The notes under the pieces are model-generated. The model was not told the origin of the DNA. It worked only from the letters and a program-made list of their open reading frames with translations, and searched no databases. A stretch of DNA of 64,000 nt from JAEXOD01 sp964652025 (GTDB lineage Bacteria; Bacteroidota; Ignavibacteria; Ignavibacteriales; Melioribacteraceae). Below are positions 44,507 to 54,361 of this stretch, piece after piece. The position numbers and the translations under genes were made by a program. The stretch is taken from NCBI GenBank assembly GCA_964652025.1, contig CAZYZX010000004.1:186001-250000 (forward strand), written 5' to 3'. How positions within the stretch are numbered: position 1 is the first letter of the stretch; each line of letters begins with the position of its first letter.

Positions 44507-45531
44507 TAATTCACCTCTAAAGGTTTTTCTTGAACAAAAATAGCAGCCGCTTGCTTATTTCTTAAAGCTACAGTAGTGCCGCGGACGAAATATCCACGCG
44601 GGTCTCCACTTAAACTTTCAAGCTCTGCACGTATTTTTGTTCCAGTTACAATACCAAAATCCATTAAACGACGCCTTTGGATACCTCTAACAGCGGGCGA
44701 AATTCCTGCAACATAAGCTTCTTCCCCACTTTTTAGCATATCTAATGTTTTATACTTTATCTTTTTATTTCTATCTTTATCAGGTGTAACAGATATGTTT
44801 TGAGCTAAAACAGGTGCTAAAATAGCTTCTTCACCATTAACTAAAAATTTAATTTTAGTATTATCTAAATCAATAATTTTTATTGAAGTACCTGGATAAA
44901 TACCCAAAGCTGTAATTTGTGCAAAAACTTCTGGTGGTTCGTCTTCGATATGTGTAACAATTGCTATATCACCAGCTTGTAAATTACGCATGGAAAAGCC
45001 ATCTTGCTTTGGCATAATCCCTTCTGTAGTAGGTATTGGATCGCCATGTGGATCAAATAATGGATTTCCAATTTCTGCAGCAAGTTTATTAATTTCTTCA
45101 TAAGTTAAATTATGCTCCGCATGCTCTGCTTCTTGGTGCCATTCGTGTTCTTTAAGTCCACTTTTTTCTGCTAAGTAACGTTCAAATACCCTATGCATTC
45201 TTACCATTCTTACAGCCTGGGTTTTCCCCTCTTCAGTTAAATTAACCTCGTCGTTACTTGTAAAAACCAATTTTGTTTTTTCTAAGTTAGAAATTACAGA
45301 TGTAGCTTTGTTAAGGGTAATATTTAAATAACCAGCTAAACTTTGAACGGTAGATTTTAGTCCTCTGTAATCACTATCAAATAAGTGTTTAAGAGAATCT
45401 TCAAGAAGAACTCTATCTGTGTTTTTTTTGTATTTTTTATATAAACTTAATAATCCATGGCGCGGATGTATAAACCACAGACCAAGTAATACTATAAAAA
45501 ATCCTATAAAGAATAATATTATTGGTGCCAT
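44506..45531 (-). CDS. Membrane-anchored DtxR-type regulator fused to two FeoA domains
   Basis: A 341-residue fusion. Residues 3-23 form a transmembrane helix (ILFFIGFFIVLLGLWFI). Residues about 40-110 are a DtxR-type winged helix (SLAGYLNITLNKATSVISNLEKTKLV). Residues 110-175 are the metal-binding/dimerisation domain with candidate ligands in MHRVFERYL, EAEHAEH and FDPHGDPIP. Two FeoA/SH3 domains follow (about 181-250 and 262-336). It should sense intracellular ferrous iron and support FeoB activity. A DNA-binding regulator tethered to the membrane next to its transporter is unusual. It is the first gene of the feo operon and its start lies in an inverted repeat. Confidence 0.88.
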   Translation of the reverse strand: MAPIILFFIGFFIVLLGLWFIHPRHGLLSLYKKYKKNTDRVLLEDSLKHLFDSDYRGLKSTVQSLAGYLNITLNKATSVISNLEKTKLVFTSNDEVNLTEEGKTQAVRMVRMHRVFERYLAEKSGLKEHEWHQEAEHAEHNLTYEEINKLAAEIGNPLFDPHGDPIPTTEGIMPKQDGFSMRNLQAGDIAIVTHIEDEPPEVFAQITALGIYPGTSIKIIDLDNTKIKFLVNGEEAILAPVLAQNISVTPDKDRNKKIKYKTLDMLKSGEEAYVAGISPAVRGIQRRRLMDFGIVTGTKIRAELESLSGDPRGYFVRGTTVALRNKQAAAIFVQEKPLEVN

Positions 45532-45579
45532 TATAGTTTAATATTTATTATACTTAATATACTAAAATTTAAACTATAA
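45531..45579. promoter_or_regulatory. Inverted repeat at the start of the feo operon
   Basis: 11-base arms TTATAGTTTAA (45531-45541) and its complement (45569-45579) are separated by 27 bases. The first arm ends at the A of the regulator's ATG, so it could be an operator for the DtxR-like protein or an RNA hairpin masking the start. No canonical Shine-Dalgarno is seen. Confidence 0.45.
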
Positions 45580-45607
45580 TATTTGCTAAAATGTTTCTAA
45601 TAATAAT

Positions 45608-46402
45608 TTATTTGGATTTTAGACCCGTATAAATAGCAGCGCCACCATTTAATCCAAATGCAGCTTGATGTGCTTCCATAGGCATACTAAATGGTAATCC
45701 ACTATATGGTTTGGTAGCACTTGCAAAAAGTCCGGCATCTTGTATTAAATGTATACCAATGCCAACCCATAATGCAGATATTGCACTTTTTTTATTCCTT
45801 TCTAAAAATCCTTCCACTCTATCCCATAAAAAGTGATGTGGCTCCGGCAATCTACCAAATACTTTTTCTAATACATAATATGCAAATCTTAAAACAAACT
45901 CGCTTGTTAAACCAGCAAAAATAGAGTGAGTAAATATATTACGGTGTGCATCTATACCAGCAAGCTGAATATCTAAATCTGGTATTCCTCCCTCAAAATC
46001 AATACCACCACCAGCAGCAAATACTATTGCAGAGTATAAAATTAGACCAGAAATAATTTCTATTTTTTCCTCTTTACTTTTACTTAAAAAATTATAATAA
46101 AGATCGTTTACTTTACTAGGCAAGTTTTTAATGTTTGTAGAAATGTTTTCTATATCATCCTTAGCCGCATTCTTAAACCCAGATGTTTTATATCTATTGT
46201 AAACACCCATTGCAAAGCTGCTTAATTGCTTACCTATTTCTACTTTTGATTTTAATGTAGATTTAAAAGATTCTTTTGATGCATGAAGAAATAAATCTTT
46301 ATACTCATCTAAAGTAAAACTACTTACGGCATATTTTAGTTCGTTATATAAACGCTTTATTAAAACTTCCTCTGCCTGTGTTAACCTCAAACTCTTGCTC
46401 AT
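45608..46402 (-). CDS. Membrane protein resembling YdjM-type metal-dependent hydrolases
   Basis: A 264-residue protein. The N-terminal 100 residues are helical and charged. The C-terminal part has hydrophobic segments and the His/Asp pattern of membrane-bound metal-dependent hydrolases (YdjM/DUF457 type): IPDLDIQLAGIDAHRNIFTHSIFAG and later GIGIHLIQDAG. That family is linked to lipid or DNA-damage responses in some bacteria, but the function is poorly known. The N-terminal extension is not part of the family as I know it. The upstream gap to the EamA gene is 65 bases with a CCTCC-type ribosome site. The assignment is moderate. Confidence 0.6.
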   Translation of the reverse strand: MSKSLRLTQAEEVLIKRLYNELKYAVSSFTLDEYKDLFLHASKESFKSTLKSKVEIGKQLSSFAMGVYNRYKTSGFKNAAKDDIENISTNIKNLPSKVNDLYYNFLSKSKEEKIEIISGLILYSAIVFAAGGGIDFEGGIPDLDIQLAGIDAHRNIFTHSIFAGLTSEFVLRFAYYVLEKVFGRLPEPHHFLWDRVEGFLERNKKSAISALWVGIGIHLIQDAGLFASATKPYSGLPFSMPMEAHQAAFGLNGGAAIYTGLKSK

Positions 46403-46467
46403 ATTAAACCTCCAAATTTCCTTCCAATGCTTTTTATAAAAATAATATAAAAGAAATATAAAATCAA

Positions 46468-47355
46468 CTAATTTTTTAAAAATAATATAGAAACTCCTAA
46501 AACAGTTATAAAAGCCCCTAATATAGAACTTATTGTCAATTTTTCTTTATAATAGAAATATACTAATGGTAACATTAAAACCGGCACTGTAGACATTAAA
46601 GTAGAAGCAATACCAACATAAGTATATTTAATAGCAATTAAACTCATAGTAATCCCTAAATAAGGTCCAATAAAAGCGCCTATTAAAGAAAAAATTAAAC
46701 CTTTTTTATTTTCTTTTAATTTTTGTATAGGGTTATTAAGCCTATTACTAAATCTTAATATAGGATAAAATACCACAAAAGAAGCACTTAATCTTATAAA
46801 AGTTGCAAAAAAACCGTTTATTTCCCCTTGATTAAAAGCTAATTTTGCAAATATTAGTCCACCACCTTGTCCAGCAGCAGCTATAAATGCAAAAATAATT
46901 CCCACTATACTTTTTTTAGTTCTATTTTTAGCTTCACTTTTTTGCAATAAAACAATTAAAATACCTGTAAATGTTATAATAATACCAAATATTCCCCATG
47001 CGGAAATTCTTTCATCTAAAAAAATATACGCTAATAGTGTGGCTATAATTGGTGCAACAGACATAAGCAGCATACTAATACGTGCACCAATAAGTTCTAA
47101 AGCTTTAAATAAAAAGCCATCCCCAAATGCTATACCTATAACCCCACTTATTATTAAATAAATGTATTGATTAAGTGTAATATTAACATTAATATTAGCT
47201 AATAATACTGTTAATGCTAAAAGAAAAATTCCAACAATCATTCTTGTTACATTAACAAGTGATGACCCCAACGATTTTGCAGCTTCTGAAAAAGCAATTG
47301 AAGAACCAGACCATAACAAAGCAGTAATAAGAGCAGCAATTTCACCAAAAAGCAT
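46468..47355 (-). CDS. EamA/DMT-family transporter
   Basis: A 295-residue inner-membrane protein with ten hydrophobic helices in two five-helix EamA repeats (AALITALLWSGSSIAFSEA and GIIFAFIAAAGQGGGLIFAKLA mark the repeat starts). Drug/metabolite transporters of this type export amino acids, nucleotides or sugars-nucleotides; the substrate is not evident. Its ATG overlaps the stop of the giant TPR glycosyltransferase gene as TAATG, so it is translationally coupled to the glycan cluster and may move a precursor for it; that link is inferred. Confidence 0.88.
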   Translation of the reverse strand: MLFGEIAALITALLWSGSSIAFSEAAKSLGSSLVNVTRMIVGIFLLALTVLLANINVNITLNQYIYLIISGVIGIAFGDGFLFKALELIGARISMLLMSVAPIIATLLAYIFLDERISAWGIFGIIITFTGILIVLLQKSEAKNRTKKSIVGIIFAFIAAAGQGGGLIFAKLAFNQGEINGFFATFIRLSASFVVFYPILRFSNRLNNPIQKLKENKKGLIFSLIGAFIGPYLGITMSLIAIKYTYVGIASTLMSTVPVLMLPLVYFYYKEKLTISSILGAFITVLGVSILFLKN

Positions 47356-50300
47356 TATTTTTCCTTTCTATCAATAATTTTGCGTAATTCTATATTTATC
47401 TCGTTAATTACATTGTCCCAAATATCTAACTTATTTTGCCTAAATATTTCTATAGTTGAATACCAATCTGTTTTATTTCCTTCATAACCCCATCTCCAAT
47501 CTGGGCTGTAACACAACATTAAATAAGTTTTTTTACCTATTGTGCTCGCAATATGTGCAATAGATGTATCTACTGTAATTACTAAATCTAATTTATTTAT
47601 AACTTTAAATGTTTCTAATATATCATTATTATTATATATCGGTGTTTCTATATTGTAATTTTCACAAATTTCTTTTTCAGATTCTGTAAGCTCGTACTGC
47701 AACGATATTATTTTAGTGTTATTAAGGTTAACACCACCAAAAATGTTTAATAGTTCTTCTAATTGCATATGCCGTTTTCTATTATGAAATGGCTCTTCTT
47801 TCCCTTTCCAACAAATTCCAATCTTTATACTATCATTTCTATAGTAATCTATTTCTTTTAATGAATTATTAATAGTTTCTATGTACTTTGCACTTTGGAT
47901 GCTATTTAAGTTTGTACTAAATAAATTAGGAAGATTTAAAAGAGGTATTATGCAATTATAATTTACTAAATTATCAGTTGTTACAACTTTAATAGGATAA
48001 TTTTCTAACACCTTCTTAAAAAAATTATATAAATCTTTTCTTATTAAAAAAGTAAATTCTTGAATTTCTGATAGGGGAATTAAATACCTACCAAACATTA
48101 TATTATCCCCAATACCTTGCTCGCCCGTAACTATTATTTTTTTATTTTTAATTATATCTAAATTTTCTGGAATTTTATTAATATAAGAAAATAATTGTGG
48201 GTCTTTATATACTCTATGTCCATAATAATTCCAACCCAAGTTATAATTACCTAACATCAATAATGTTTCAGAATATGCTACATATAAATCTGCAGATTTA
48301 TTTTCCATTTGTAAAGCTTGCTTAAAGTACTCTTCAGATTTATGATAATCCTTTAGCTCGTAATAAACTATGCCAATGTTTTGATAAATTCTATAATCTA
48401 CAAATCCTAATTTTATTAACTTTTGATATAAAACTAATGCTTCATCTAACTTTCTTAAATTAAAATAAGTTAAACCTAAATTTAAGTAGGCTTCTAAGTA
48501 TCTATTATTTAAATTAATTGACTTAATAAACCAATCAATGGCACGCTCGTACTTGTTAAAATTTATATACAAATTTCCTAAATGGAAATACAGTTCTGGA
48601 TTATTTGGGTATTTTTGAATTTCTTCTATAAATATATTGGCAGCTTTAACATAATGACCTATTTCATTATATAACATTCCCAAATTAAGAGAAATAGTTA
48701 AATCATCATCAAATTCTTCTTTTAACTTAGAATAAATTTTTTCTGCTTCATCATATTTACCAATTTTATGATAAAAAAGTGCTTTTAAAAATAGTGTTTC
48801 TTTTGTAAACCCAGCTAAACTAGTTAGTAAGTTAAGTTCTGTTTCACATTCCGAAAAATCTTGCAATTCTATAAGTAAAGAAACTAAATTTATTCTTGCT
48901 AAAATATATTCAGGATCTATCTCTATAGCTTTTTTATAGTCGTTAATAGCATCATCAAACTTACAGGCTTTTTGAAGTGCAAGACCTCTATTATTATATG
49001 CTTGTTTTTTATTACCAAACTTTTCTATGTAAGCACTAAAATACTTTACAGCTTCTTCGTAATTACCCGCATTAAAATAATTTGCTGCTAAAACTTCTAA
49101 ATCTGAATTTTCTTCATCTACTTGTTTAATATTATTAGCAGGTTGATTGTTTAATATTTTTTCTTCTATTTTGTTTATTAAAATATCAAAAACAGCTTCC
49201 CAATTATCGTCTGTGTCTTGTTTAATAAAATCAATATTATTATATAATAAGCTTTTGCCATAGTCATCATTCCAACGCCAATCTAAAGTGTTTGGCAACA
49301 ATGCAATAGTATTAATGCCCATGCTACCAGCTAAGTGTAATATAGCTGTATCTACTGTAATAAGTAAATCAATTTTACTTAATAAATTTGCTGTATCATA
49401 AAAATCATTAATAAATAAAGATAAATCAGTGATATCAAAATTAACATTTTTAATATCTTCAAAAGCACCTAATTGAAAACTATAAAGTTTAACATTATTT
49501 ATCTTACTTATTCTCTCAAAATACTTTAACTCTGTATGCCTAATTCTGTTGGATTTTGGTTCAGGATTTCCTTTCCAAACTATCCCCACATTAAATTTAG
49601 ATTTATCAAATTTGTTAGAATTATCTACACTACTATCTGCAAAAATATAAGGTTTAATATACTTTTTATCAAAAATAGATTTTTTTAAAATAGCAGGTAA
49701 ACTTAAAAGAGAAACATAATAATCGTAATAAACTTTTTCTGTAAAAATATGTTCTAAATCGTAATACTCGTCTGCAAAATTATTATGCTTAAATAACTTA
49801 ATAAGTTTTTTATGCGTAAATAAAATAATTTTACAACCACCTTTTTTCAAATCTGGCAAAAGCCTTGCAAAAAGTATTGCATCACCAAACCCCTGTTCAG
49901 TATAAACCAAAAGTGTTTTACCAAAAAAACTTTCGCCCTTATATCTTTCCCCAGATAAATTATATTTATAATCAGCTTTTCTTATTCTACTTTCATAAGC
50001 TAAAAATCCATCTTCAAAATTTTTTTTATAAAGTAGCATTAAACTTTTATTCCACTCGTAAGAAGGATTTTTGGGCTCTATTAAACAAGCACGTTCATAG
50101 CATTTTAATGCTTCTTCCGGTAGCTTTGCTTTTTCATAAGCAATCCCTAAATTAAAATAAGCCTCTGCAAAATTAGCATTAAGCTCAATTGCTCTTTTAT
50201 AACTTTTTATTGCATTAAAAATATCATTAAGCTTTAAGTAAGTATTTCCTTTGTTGTAAAAAATAACATCAATGTTTTTATTGCATTGTGCACTTTCCTT

Positions 50301-50678
50301 AAAACAAACTAAAGCCTCTTCAAATCTTTCTAACTCGTATAAAATTATGCCTTTGTTATACCTATGTACAAAATTAGCTGGATCTAAATTTATTGCTATA
50401 TTAATGTTTTTTATTGCTTTATCAAAATTTTTATTTTTTTTATACGCAAGTGCTAATAATCCATATATCTCTGGGTTATTATAAAATTTAAGCAGAATTT
50501 CCAAGAACTTAATTTTACTTTGGTTATCGTTTATTTTATCAAAATAATCAATAATTCTATCTGCTATTTCTAAATTAAATATGCCATCCGAAATTTGATT
50601 ATATAATTCCCTTGCCTCTTTATCTGTGGTCTTATAAAATAAATCTTTTATTTCTTTAAGTTCTATAAAATTTTGCAT
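47355..50678 (-). CDS. Giant TPR protein with two glycosyltransferase-9-like domains
   Basis: A 1107-residue cytoplasmic protein built as TPR-GT-TPR-GT. Residues about 60-230 and 530-800 are tetratricopeptide repeats (e.g. FYNKGNTYLKLNDIFNAIKSYKRAIELN). Each is followed by a GT-B-type domain with the nucleotide-sugar site signature: IVWKGNPEPKSNRIRH then LLITVDTAILHLAGSMG, and ICWKGKEEPFHNRKRH then LVITVDTSIAHIASTIG. These match the TPR-fused glycosyltransferases found near flagellin glycosylation loci. The two halves look like an internal duplication. It is coupled to the downstream transporter gene and preceded by a GT2-TPR gene 4 bases upstream. Confidence 0.85.
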   Translation of the reverse strand: MQNFIELKEIKDLFYKTTDKEARELYNQISDGIFNLEIADRIIDYFDKINDNQSKIKFLEILLKFYNNPEIYGLLALAYKKNKNFDKAIKNINIAINLDPANFVHRYNKGIILYELERFEEALVCFKESAQCNKNIDVIFYNKGNTYLKLNDIFNAIKSYKRAIELNANFAEAYFNLGIAYEKAKLPEEALKCYERACLIEPKNPSYEWNKSLMLLYKKNFEDGFLAYESRIRKADYKYNLSGERYKGESFFGKTLLVYTEQGFGDAILFARLLPDLKKGGCKIILFTHKKLIKLFKHNNFADEYYDLEHIFTEKVYYDYYVSLLSLPAILKKSIFDKKYIKPYIFADSSVDNSNKFDKSKFNVGIVWKGNPEPKSNRIRHTELKYFERISKINNVKLYSFQLGAFEDIKNVNFDITDLSLFINDFYDTANLLSKIDLLITVDTAILHLAGSMGINTIALLPNTLDWRWNDDYGKSLLYNNIDFIKQDTDDNWEAVFDILINKIEEKILNNQPANNIKQVDEENSDLEVLAANYFNAGNYEEAVKYFSAYIEKFGNKKQAYNNRGLALQKACKFDDAINDYKKAIEIDPEYILARINLVSLLIELQDFSECETELNLLTSLAGFTKETLFLKALFYHKIGKYDEAEKIYSKLKEEFDDDLTISLNLGMLYNEIGHYVKAANIFIEEIQKYPNNPELYFHLGNLYINFNKYERAIDWFIKSINLNNRYLEAYLNLGLTYFNLRKLDEALVLYQKLIKLGFVDYRIYQNIGIVYYELKDYHKSEEYFKQALQMENKSADLYVAYSETLLMLGNYNLGWNYYGHRVYKDPQLFSYINKIPENLDIIKNKKIIVTGEQGIGDNIMFGRYLIPLSEIQEFTFLIRKDLYNFFKKVLENYPIKVVTTDNLVNYNCIIPLLNLPNLFSTNLNSIQSAKYIETINNSLKEIDYYRNDSIKIGICWKGKEEPFHNRKRHMQLEELLNIFGGVNLNNTKIISLQYELTESEKEICENYNIETPIYNNNDILETFKVINKLDLVITVDTSIAHIASTIGKKTYLMLCYSPDWRWGYEGNKTDWYSTIEIFRQNKLDIWDNVINEINIELRKIIDRKEK

Positions 50679-50681
50679 TTA

Positions 50682-52190
50682 TCAAATTAATTCATTCAAT
50701 TTATCTTTTAGCTTACTAATCATTTCATAAATATCTGGCATATCAATAAATAGATTAGCAGTATCATCAAGTAATTTTTTTAATTCCTTAAACTTACCAA
50801 AATTTAAGTATAATGTAATTAATCTATTAATAACTAATGTATTTTTATTATCCAGCTTATAGTATTTCTCAAAGTAATTTAATGCTTCTTGTTCATCATT
50901 AATTAGATAATAACTTTCGCCTAATAAATGTATTAGACCTAATTTATTACCAATAACTCTTTCTGCTGTTTTTAATAAACTAACACGTAAACTAACATTT
51001 TTATAATTATTAATCAATGTTAAAAAAGAGTCTGTATATTCATATCTAAAAAACAAAGAGAAATTATCTATTAAATCCTGTGTAATTTCTAAATTATTAA
51101 ACAACAAGTTAAATAATAAAAATAAATTTGCCCAATTTTTATCAATTTTATTAAGATTTAATTTAGGGAAATAATCATTAAAAAGTTGTTTATTAGCAGT
51201 TAGTGCAGCAATATTTAATATATGTTGCAAAATTTGATTTTCTTCTACAATTATATCAAAAAAAGCTATTTTTGTAGAACTAAGTTCTTTATTAAATTCA
51301 TAAGCAAGTCTACAATATTCCTCACTTTTATCAAAATCGCCTTTATATAAATAAATATTGCTTAGTATAATATTAAGTAAAGGTTGTTTTTTATTAAAGG
51401 ATAACCCTTTATTAGCATAAACCAAAGCTTTTTCTAAATCTTTTTTGCTGTTTAATTGATAAGCTGCTAAGTACCTGTAACAGTGAGAAAGATGATTAGC
51501 TTCTAAGGTATCATCTTTAATAGCTTCTTCAAAATAGGGGATTGATTTATCAATTTCCCCTAAAACAACATACGATACACCAATATGATATGCCTTATAG
51601 CCTGTAGGAGTATTTTTAAAATCTTTTAGTAAAATTTCTAAATTTCTCTTAGCTTTTTCAATTATTTTTTGTTGGGATACTTCGTAACCAACATGAATAA
51701 TTTTAATATCAGAATCGATAAATGTGTAATTATTTTCTTTTAAGGAGGGGAATATTTGCTCGTGAACAGCACCAGTAAAAAAAATATTTTCGCTATTACT
51801 AAATAAACGATAATAACTCATTACATTTTGAGTATTATTCCCACCTTCGTTACTAATTACAAGGCAATTAACAGCTAACTTTTCTTGTGCCTTTAAAATT
51901 TCTTTTAGCTTCGGTTTGCTTTCATCTAAAAGTCTTTCATCTGCATCTAAGTACAAAATAAAATTCCCCGTGCATTGCCTTAATGCATAGTTACGGGCTG
52001 CCGAAAAGTCGTTTATCCAATTAAAACCAAATATTTTTGCGTTAAATTTTTTAGCAATTTTTAGCGTATTATCAGTTGAACCCGTATCAACAATTATTAT
52101 TTCATCAACTACATCTTTAACAGATATTAAACAATCTTCTAAATATCTTTCCTCGTTTTTAACAATCATGCATAGAGATATATTTGGCAA
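50682..52190 (-). CDS. GT2 glycosyltransferase with TPR tail
   Basis: A 502-residue protein. The N-terminal GT-A domain is a family 2 glycosyltransferase (SLCMIVKNEERYLEDCLISV, IIIVDTGSTDNTLKIA and the DXD-type FILYLDADERLL), probably sugar-nucleotide dependent. The C-terminal two thirds are TPR-like helical repeats (e.g. YKAYHIGVSYVVLGEIDKSIPYFEEAI). This GT2-TPR form is common in bacterial surface- and flagellin-glycan clusters. It is encoded 4 bases before the TPR-GT gene and 17 bases after the five-module TPR gene in the same operon. The acceptor and sugar are unknown. Confidence 0.88.
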   Translation of the reverse strand: MPNISLCMIVKNEERYLEDCLISVKDVVDEIIIVDTGSTDNTLKIAKKFNAKIFGFNWINDFSAARNYALRQCTGNFILYLDADERLLDESKPKLKEILKAQEKLAVNCLVISNEGGNNTQNVMSYYRLFSNSENIFFTGAVHEQIFPSLKENNYTFIDSDIKIIHVGYEVSQQKIIEKAKRNLEILLKDFKNTPTGYKAYHIGVSYVVLGEIDKSIPYFEEAIKDDTLEANHLSHCYRYLAAYQLNSKKDLEKALVYANKGLSFNKKQPLLNIILSNIYLYKGDFDKSEEYCRLAYEFNKELSSTKIAFFDIIVEENQILQHILNIAALTANKQLFNDYFPKLNLNKIDKNWANLFLLFNLLFNNLEITQDLIDNFSLFFRYEYTDSFLTLINNYKNVSLRVSLLKTAERVIGNKLGLIHLLGESYYLINDEQEALNYFEKYYKLDNKNTLVINRLITLYLNFGKFKELKKLLDDTANLFIDMPDIYEMISKLKDKLNELI

Positions 52191-52206
52191 AATATTCTCC
52201 TGTTAA

Positions 52207-54339
52207 TTACTCTGTTAAGGAATTATGATCTTCTGCTATGCCAATAGCACGGTTAACTTTTTTTAAACCTTCTACTGCAAAACCATTATTAGCATTATTT
52301 TTTACAGCCCATTCAAACATAATTTTTGCTTCGTGGTCTTTTCCTTCTAAAAACAACACTTCTCCTAATCCAGCACATGCTTGAGATGAATTTGGACTTA
52401 GTTTTAGTGCCTTTTCAAAACACTCTTTAGCTTTTTCTATTTCATCTAAAGCTAATAAAGCAAAACCTTTAAAATTGTTAATTTTTGTTACTGTTTCGTA
52501 ATTTTCTTCTCTGCTAAAATTTTCTTCTACTAATTTTTCTGCTTCATCTAATAAGGGTATTATTTCTAAATATTTTTTTTGATTAAATGCACTAAATGCT
52601 TCATCTATTAAATTGCTTATTTTTTCGCTTTTTTCCTTTTTACTTTTTGGTAAAAGCGAGTTATCATTTTCTGGTAATCCAAGCGACCTATTAACTTTTT
52701 GTAATCCCGAAATTGCAAATGTATTACGCGGCTCGTATTTTAATGCATATTCAAACATTGTTTTGGCTTCTTTATCTTTCCCCTCTAAATATAAAATTTC
52801 TCCCAAACCTGCTGATGCTTGAGATGAAGAAGGATTAGACTCTAACGAAAACTCAAAACATTCTTTGGCTTTTTCTACTTCACCCAAACTAAGGTGGTTA
52901 AACCCCTTAAAATTAGTTAAACTTACTAACTGTGGTCTTGCGGATATTTCATCTAAATTAGCTTTTAGTAACTCAATAGCTTTATCAATTAAATTTAATG
53001 CACTCCTAAAATCTTTTTTATCAAAATAATCGTACGCGTCTTTTACATATTTTATAAAATCATCATTTATTTCATCAGGAATGCCTAAATTTAGCGAGTT
53101 GTGATCTAAAGGATAGTTAAATAGTTTATTTACTTTGGCTAAGCCTTGCACTGCGAATAAGTTTTCTGGATTATTTTTTACAGCCCATTCATACATTGCT
53201 TTAGCTTCTTTATCTTGCTCTAATAAATAAAAATATTCTCCAAGCCCTGCACATGCTTGCGAGCTACCAGGATTTAACCTTAACGAAATTTCAAATGCGT
53301 TTTTAGCATCTTCTAACATAGAAAGTGCCAAATAATTAAATCCCTTAAAGTTTAAAACACTGCTTAGTGCTTCGTTCTTTTTTGGCTCGTTATAAGCTTT
53401 AATTAATTTTTCTGCATAATTAAGCTGCTCTAAACTCTCTTCAAATTGTTTATTTTGAAACAAATCGAATGCCTGTTCTAAATACTGATTAATTTCATCA
53501 CTTAAATTTTTATCTGTAAAAACAACCAAAAAATTATGAACAGGACTTAATCCTAATTTATCGTTTACCTCTGCTAAACCCATAGTTGCAAAACTATCAT
53601 CAGGGTCTATTTTTAGTGCAAGTTCATAAACTGCTTTTGCTTCTTTATACATATTTTTGGCAACGTAAATTTTCCCCAAACCATTATATGCTGCAACAGA
53701 GTTTGGATTAACTTTTATAACAGCCTCAAATTCGGCTTTGCTTTTGTCATATTCTTCTAATGCTAAATAAATATTCCCCTTTAACATTTTTGTATCTTCA
53801 ATAAATGATTTTTCTAAATTCTCAATTTTTTCTAAAGCACCTAAAAAATTGTTATTTAAAAAATCATCATATGTAATATCAAAAAGGTCGTTAAAATCTC
53901 TGCGCTCTTTAGCAGGCTCTTCGTCTTCTATTAATAAATAATTGTGCTCTGGTGTATATCCAAGTTTTTGATTTACAACTGATAAATGAGACTTTGTCAT
54001 TTCATTATCTGGATTTAGAACAGAAGCCCATTCAAACATGGTCTTTGCTTCTTTATACATTTCTACAGAGTAATATATTTTACCAAGTCCCGAACATGCT
54101 TCTTCGGATTGAGGATTATTTTCTAATGCTCTTTCATATGTATCTTGCGCTTTCTCTAATTCACCTATGCTATATAACAAGCCACCTTTAAATATTAATA
54201 AATCCTCTAAATTTAAACCGTCATCACTAATTTCACCGGTCATAGTTTCGGCTTCTTCTAACTTCTCTATTGCTTTTGCATAATCTTGCAATTTGTAATA
54301 CTTATGAGCCTCTTTAAACAATCGTTCAAATTGAGACAT
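52207..54339 (-). CDS. Five-module TPR protein with repeated HN(S/F/Y)L boundary motif
   Basis: A 710-residue all-helical protein. It is made of five consecutive TPR modules of 136-146 residues, each ending in a short conserved stretch: PEHNYL (131-136), PVHNFL (266-271), LDHNSL (411-416), ENDNSL (557-562) and EDHNSL (703-708). The last three modules are most alike (e.g. SSSQASAGLGEILYLEGKDKEAKTMFE). It has no enzyme domain, signal peptide or membrane segment. It lies inside the glycosyltransferase operon and probably serves as a scaffold that holds the enzymes or the protein acceptor; this is inferred. Confidence 0.85.
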   Translation of the reverse strand: MSQFERLFKEAHKYYKLQDYAKAIEKLEEAETMTGEISDDGLNLEDLLIFKGGLLYSIGELEKAQDTYERALENNPQSEEACSGLGKIYYSVEMYKEAKTMFEWASVLNPDNEMTKSHLSVVNQKLGYTPEHNYLLIEDEEPAKERRDFNDLFDITYDDFLNNNFLGALEKIENLEKSFIEDTKMLKGNIYLALEEYDKSKAEFEAVIKVNPNSVAAYNGLGKIYVAKNMYKEAKAVYELALKIDPDDSFATMGLAEVNDKLGLSPVHNFLVVFTDKNLSDEINQYLEQAFDLFQNKQFEESLEQLNYAEKLIKAYNEPKKNEALSSVLNFKGFNYLALSMLEDAKNAFEISLRLNPGSSQACAGLGEYFYLLEQDKEAKAMYEWAVKNNPENLFAVQGLAKVNKLFNYPLDHNSLNLGIPDEINDDFIKYVKDAYDYFDKKDFRSALNLIDKAIELLKANLDEISARPQLVSLTNFKGFNHLSLGEVEKAKECFEFSLESNPSSSQASAGLGEILYLEGKDKEAKTMFEYALKYEPRNTFAISGLQKVNRSLGLPENDNSLLPKSKKEKSEKISNLIDEAFSAFNQKKYLEIIPLLDEAEKLVEENFSREENYETVTKINNFKGFALLALDEIEKAKECFEKALKLSPNSSQACAGLGEVLFLEGKDHEAKIMFEWAVKNNANNGFAVEGLKKVNRAIGIAEDHNSLTE

Positions 54340-54361
54340 TTTTCCTCCGGTATTTATATTT

